From the NCBI GenBank assembly GCA_947626365.1, contig CANQRW010000025.1, forward strand, positions 1 to 42,403: a DNA stretch of 42,403 nt, in the 5' to 3' direction. Within the stretch, counting starts at the first letter, position 1. Each line of letters opens with the position of its first letter. Both the position numbers and the translations under genes were made by a program. The DNA comes from an uncultured Lachnospiraceae bacterium. Lineage in GTDB: Bacteria > Bacillota > Clostridia > Lachnospirales > Lachnospiraceae. Shown piece after piece: positions 41,114 through 42,403 of the stretch. The notes below the pieces were generated by a model. It saw only the letters and a list, made by a program, of their open reading frames with translations, did no database searches and was not told where the DNA came from.

Positions 41114-42187
41114 ATGCATACTGCCACGGAAATAACTATACCCATTATTATTCCGGCATATGAACCGGATCAGCGTCTTTTATATCTTCTGAAAAACCTG
41201 ACGGAAAAGAACCTTTCGATGACCGTGATCGTCGATGATGGAAGCGGTGCGGAATATCAGACAATCTTTCAGGAATGTGAAAGAAAGTATCATGCCGTTG
41301 TTCTCCGTCATTCCGCCAATACCGGCAAAGGAAGCGCCCTTAAAACCGCTTTTTCGTACTGCTTAGAGCACATGGACCCGAAAGGCTGCGTCACGGCAGA
41401 CGCCGACGGACAGCATACGCCGGCTGCTATCGCGGCATGCCGGGACGCATTGCTGCGAAATCCGAATACGCTTGTTCTGGGCGTGCGGGATTTTTCGAAG
41501 GATACGGTTCCTTTGAAAAGCCGGTTTGGCAATCAGTTTACCCGAATAGTTTTCCGCATACTGTTTCGAAAAGATATATCCGATACGCAAACCGGTCTTC
41601 GGGGTATTCCTGCTTTTTATATGAGGGATCTGCTCACGCTTCCGGGAGAACGATTCGAATTTGAGACACAGATGCTGATTGACGCGATAAAAAAGCGAAT
41701 TCCGCTCACTGAGATACCGATTGAGACCGTCTACGATTCCAAAAAACACCATGGGACTCATTTCCGGCCGATCATGGATTCGCTTAAAATATATATGTCT
41801 TTCACTCCGGCCTTTGGCAGATTTATTTTCTCCAGCCTGTCCTGCAGCCTCATCGATCTGGCTCTGTTCCAGATCTTCTGCAGCGTCATAAAAGGCTTTT
41901 CTGCCGGGTTCGGATACGCGGCTGTTTCTTCCATCGCGGCCAGGATCATTTCCGCTGCCTGTAATTATCTGTTCAATTATAAATTTGTTTTCGAGAGCAG
42001 AAAAGCTCATTCCCGGTCAGCTTTAAAATATACGATTTTGGCCGCGTTCCAGATGATCTGCAGCGCGTTTTTGACCACCGCGGCATTGTACCTCACCCAT
42101 GCCGAACCGGAACTGCTGGCGAAAATCCCTGTTGACACCGTTTTATTCTTCTTCAGTTACAGGATACAGAAAAAATATATTTATTGA
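41114..42187 (+). CDS. GT2 glycosyltransferase fused to a GtrA-like membrane domain
   Basis: 357 residues from the ATG at 41114, 11 bases after GGAGG. An N-terminal GT-A domain (about 1-225): IIIPAYEPDQ, VIVDDGSG, the metal-binding DADGQH (about 96-101) and TQTGLRGIP, resembling dolichol/polyprenyl-phosphate sugar transferases (DPM1/GtrB type). The C-terminal 120 residues (about 235-357) have four hydrophobic segments and FNYKFVF, the GtrA flippase-like family. The likely job is making a polyprenyl-phosphate-linked sugar and helping it cross the membrane. DNA here is visibly AT-richer with more A/T third positions than the core genes. It is followed 13 bases later by a membrane protein gene, probably the transferase partner. 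Confidence 0.88.
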   Translation: MHTATEITIPIIIPAYEPDQRLLYLLKNLTEKNLSMTVIVDDGSGAEYQTIFQECERKYHAVVLRHSANTGKGSALKTAFSYCLEHMDPKGCVTADADGQHTPAAIAACRDALLRNPNTLVLGVRDFSKDTVPLKSRFGNQFTRIVFRILFRKDISDTQTGLRGIPAFYMRDLLTLPGERFEFETQMLIDAIKKRIPLTEIPIETVYDSKKHHGTHFRPIMDSLKIYMSFTPAFGRFIFSSLSCSLIDLALFQIFCSVIKGFSAGFGYAAVSSIAARIISAACNYLFNYKFVFESRKAHSRSALKYTILAAFQMICSAFLTTAALYLTHAEPELLAKIPVDTVLFFFSYRIQKKYIY

Positions 42188-42200
42188 AGGAGACGCCTGT

Positions 42201-42403
42201 ATGATTCAGTTAAAAAAATGGAAATGTCCATTATTCGCCGCTCTGTGTACCATGTTTTTTCCCATATGGACCGCTGATCACGGTTTGGGATTTTCCAACA
42301 GCATTTTCCCTCTTTTTCTGTTCGCCGGCCTGCTGTTTCTGTTTCAGTACCACGGCAGAAATCAATACGACAGACGTATGCAATATTATACTTTTGTATT
42401 GGG
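42201..42403 (+). CDS. Polytopic membrane protein, 3' part beyond window
   Basis: 67 codons are visible. An AAGGAGA site precedes the ATG by 7 bases and the gene starts 13 bases after the GT2-GtrA stop. Begins MIQLKKWKCP, with two hydrophobic segments (FAALCTMFFPIW; FPLFLFAGLLFLF) separated by a short outside-facing loop. Too little to name; a multi-pass glycosyltransferase of a GtrC-like type would fit the neighbour, by inference only. The AT-rich composition continues. Confidence 0.75.
   Translation, partial: MIQLKKWKCPLFAALCTMFFPIWTADHGLGFSNSIFPLFLFAGLLFLFQYHGRNQYDRRMQYYTFVL

Overview
This window looks like chromosomal core DNA from a spore-forming, GC-rich (mid-50s percent by eye) member of the Clostridia, most likely Lachnospiraceae. 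The reasons are gerW and DUF2953 sporulation genes, PASTA kinase/phosphatase signalling, Firmicutes-type gene order, fhs, strong GGAGG ribosome binding sites and -35/-10 promoters of vegetative type. The species cannot be fixed from sequence reading alone. Almost everything lies on the minus strand; only rqcH, cspA and the right-hand glycosyltransferase end are on the plus strand. No rRNA, tRNA, CRISPR array, prophage or recognisable insertion sequence was seen. No gap without a gene exceeds about 300 bases.

Layout, left to right. (1) 1-8.2 kb: a minus-strand run transcribed from a clear promoter near 8.22 kb: yicC, gmk, rpoZ, rimO, pgsA, cinA, two unrecognised conserved-looking genes, a DUF2953 membrane protein and the start of gerW (cut by the window edge). 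It mixes RNA/nucleotide metabolism, ribosome modification, phospholipid synthesis and sporulation. (2) 8.2-12.6 kb: divergent rqcH (ribosome quality control), then an orphan AAA/DUF4143 ATPase bracketed by large palindromes, and a TSUP-family transporter. (3) 12.7-15.7 kb: serS-thrH (serine metabolism and charging) and a pyridoxal/pyridoxamine kinase. (4) 15.7-31.3 kb: a tightly packed 13-gene minus-strand series, murE-murF-priA-def-fmt-yugP-rsmB-rlmN-prpC-prkC-rsgA-rpe-thiN, with many stop/start overlaps; it links peptidoglycan precursors, replication restart, protein N-terminal maturation, rRNA methylation, cell-wall-sensing Ser/Thr phosphorylation and ribosome assembly. rlmN is frameshifted as written. 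(5) 31.5-37.9 kb: fhs, ftsK/spoIIIE, a TepA-type Clp protease homologue and a DUF5662 protein. (6) 38-40.9 kb: cspA, then hslO, a methyltransferase and a SEC-C protein. (7) 41-42.4 kb: a composition shift to AT-richer DNA with a GT2-GtrA fusion glycosyltransferase and the start of a polytopic membrane protein, probably the edge of a cell-surface glycosylation locus.

The most unusual content is not a gene cluster but repetitive structure. Four intergenic copies of a short element (ACGTCAGTATGC, 7 nt, GCGCCAGTGACGC, 7 nt) sit a few bases downstream of hairpins at gene 3' ends, always in the same orientation relative to the gene just transcribed; the variable 7-mers can pair and co-vary between copies. 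Separately, several essential proteins (PriA, MurE, MurF, FtsK, RsmB, Fmt, DUF2953) carry in-frame low-complexity inserts, four of them made of short tandem DNA repeats of 30, 36, 39 and 30 bp, and a 32-bp tandem repeat spans the rsmB stop codon. Several other large palindromes occupy intergenic gaps. All of this was found by eye; genome-wide counts would decide how general it is.
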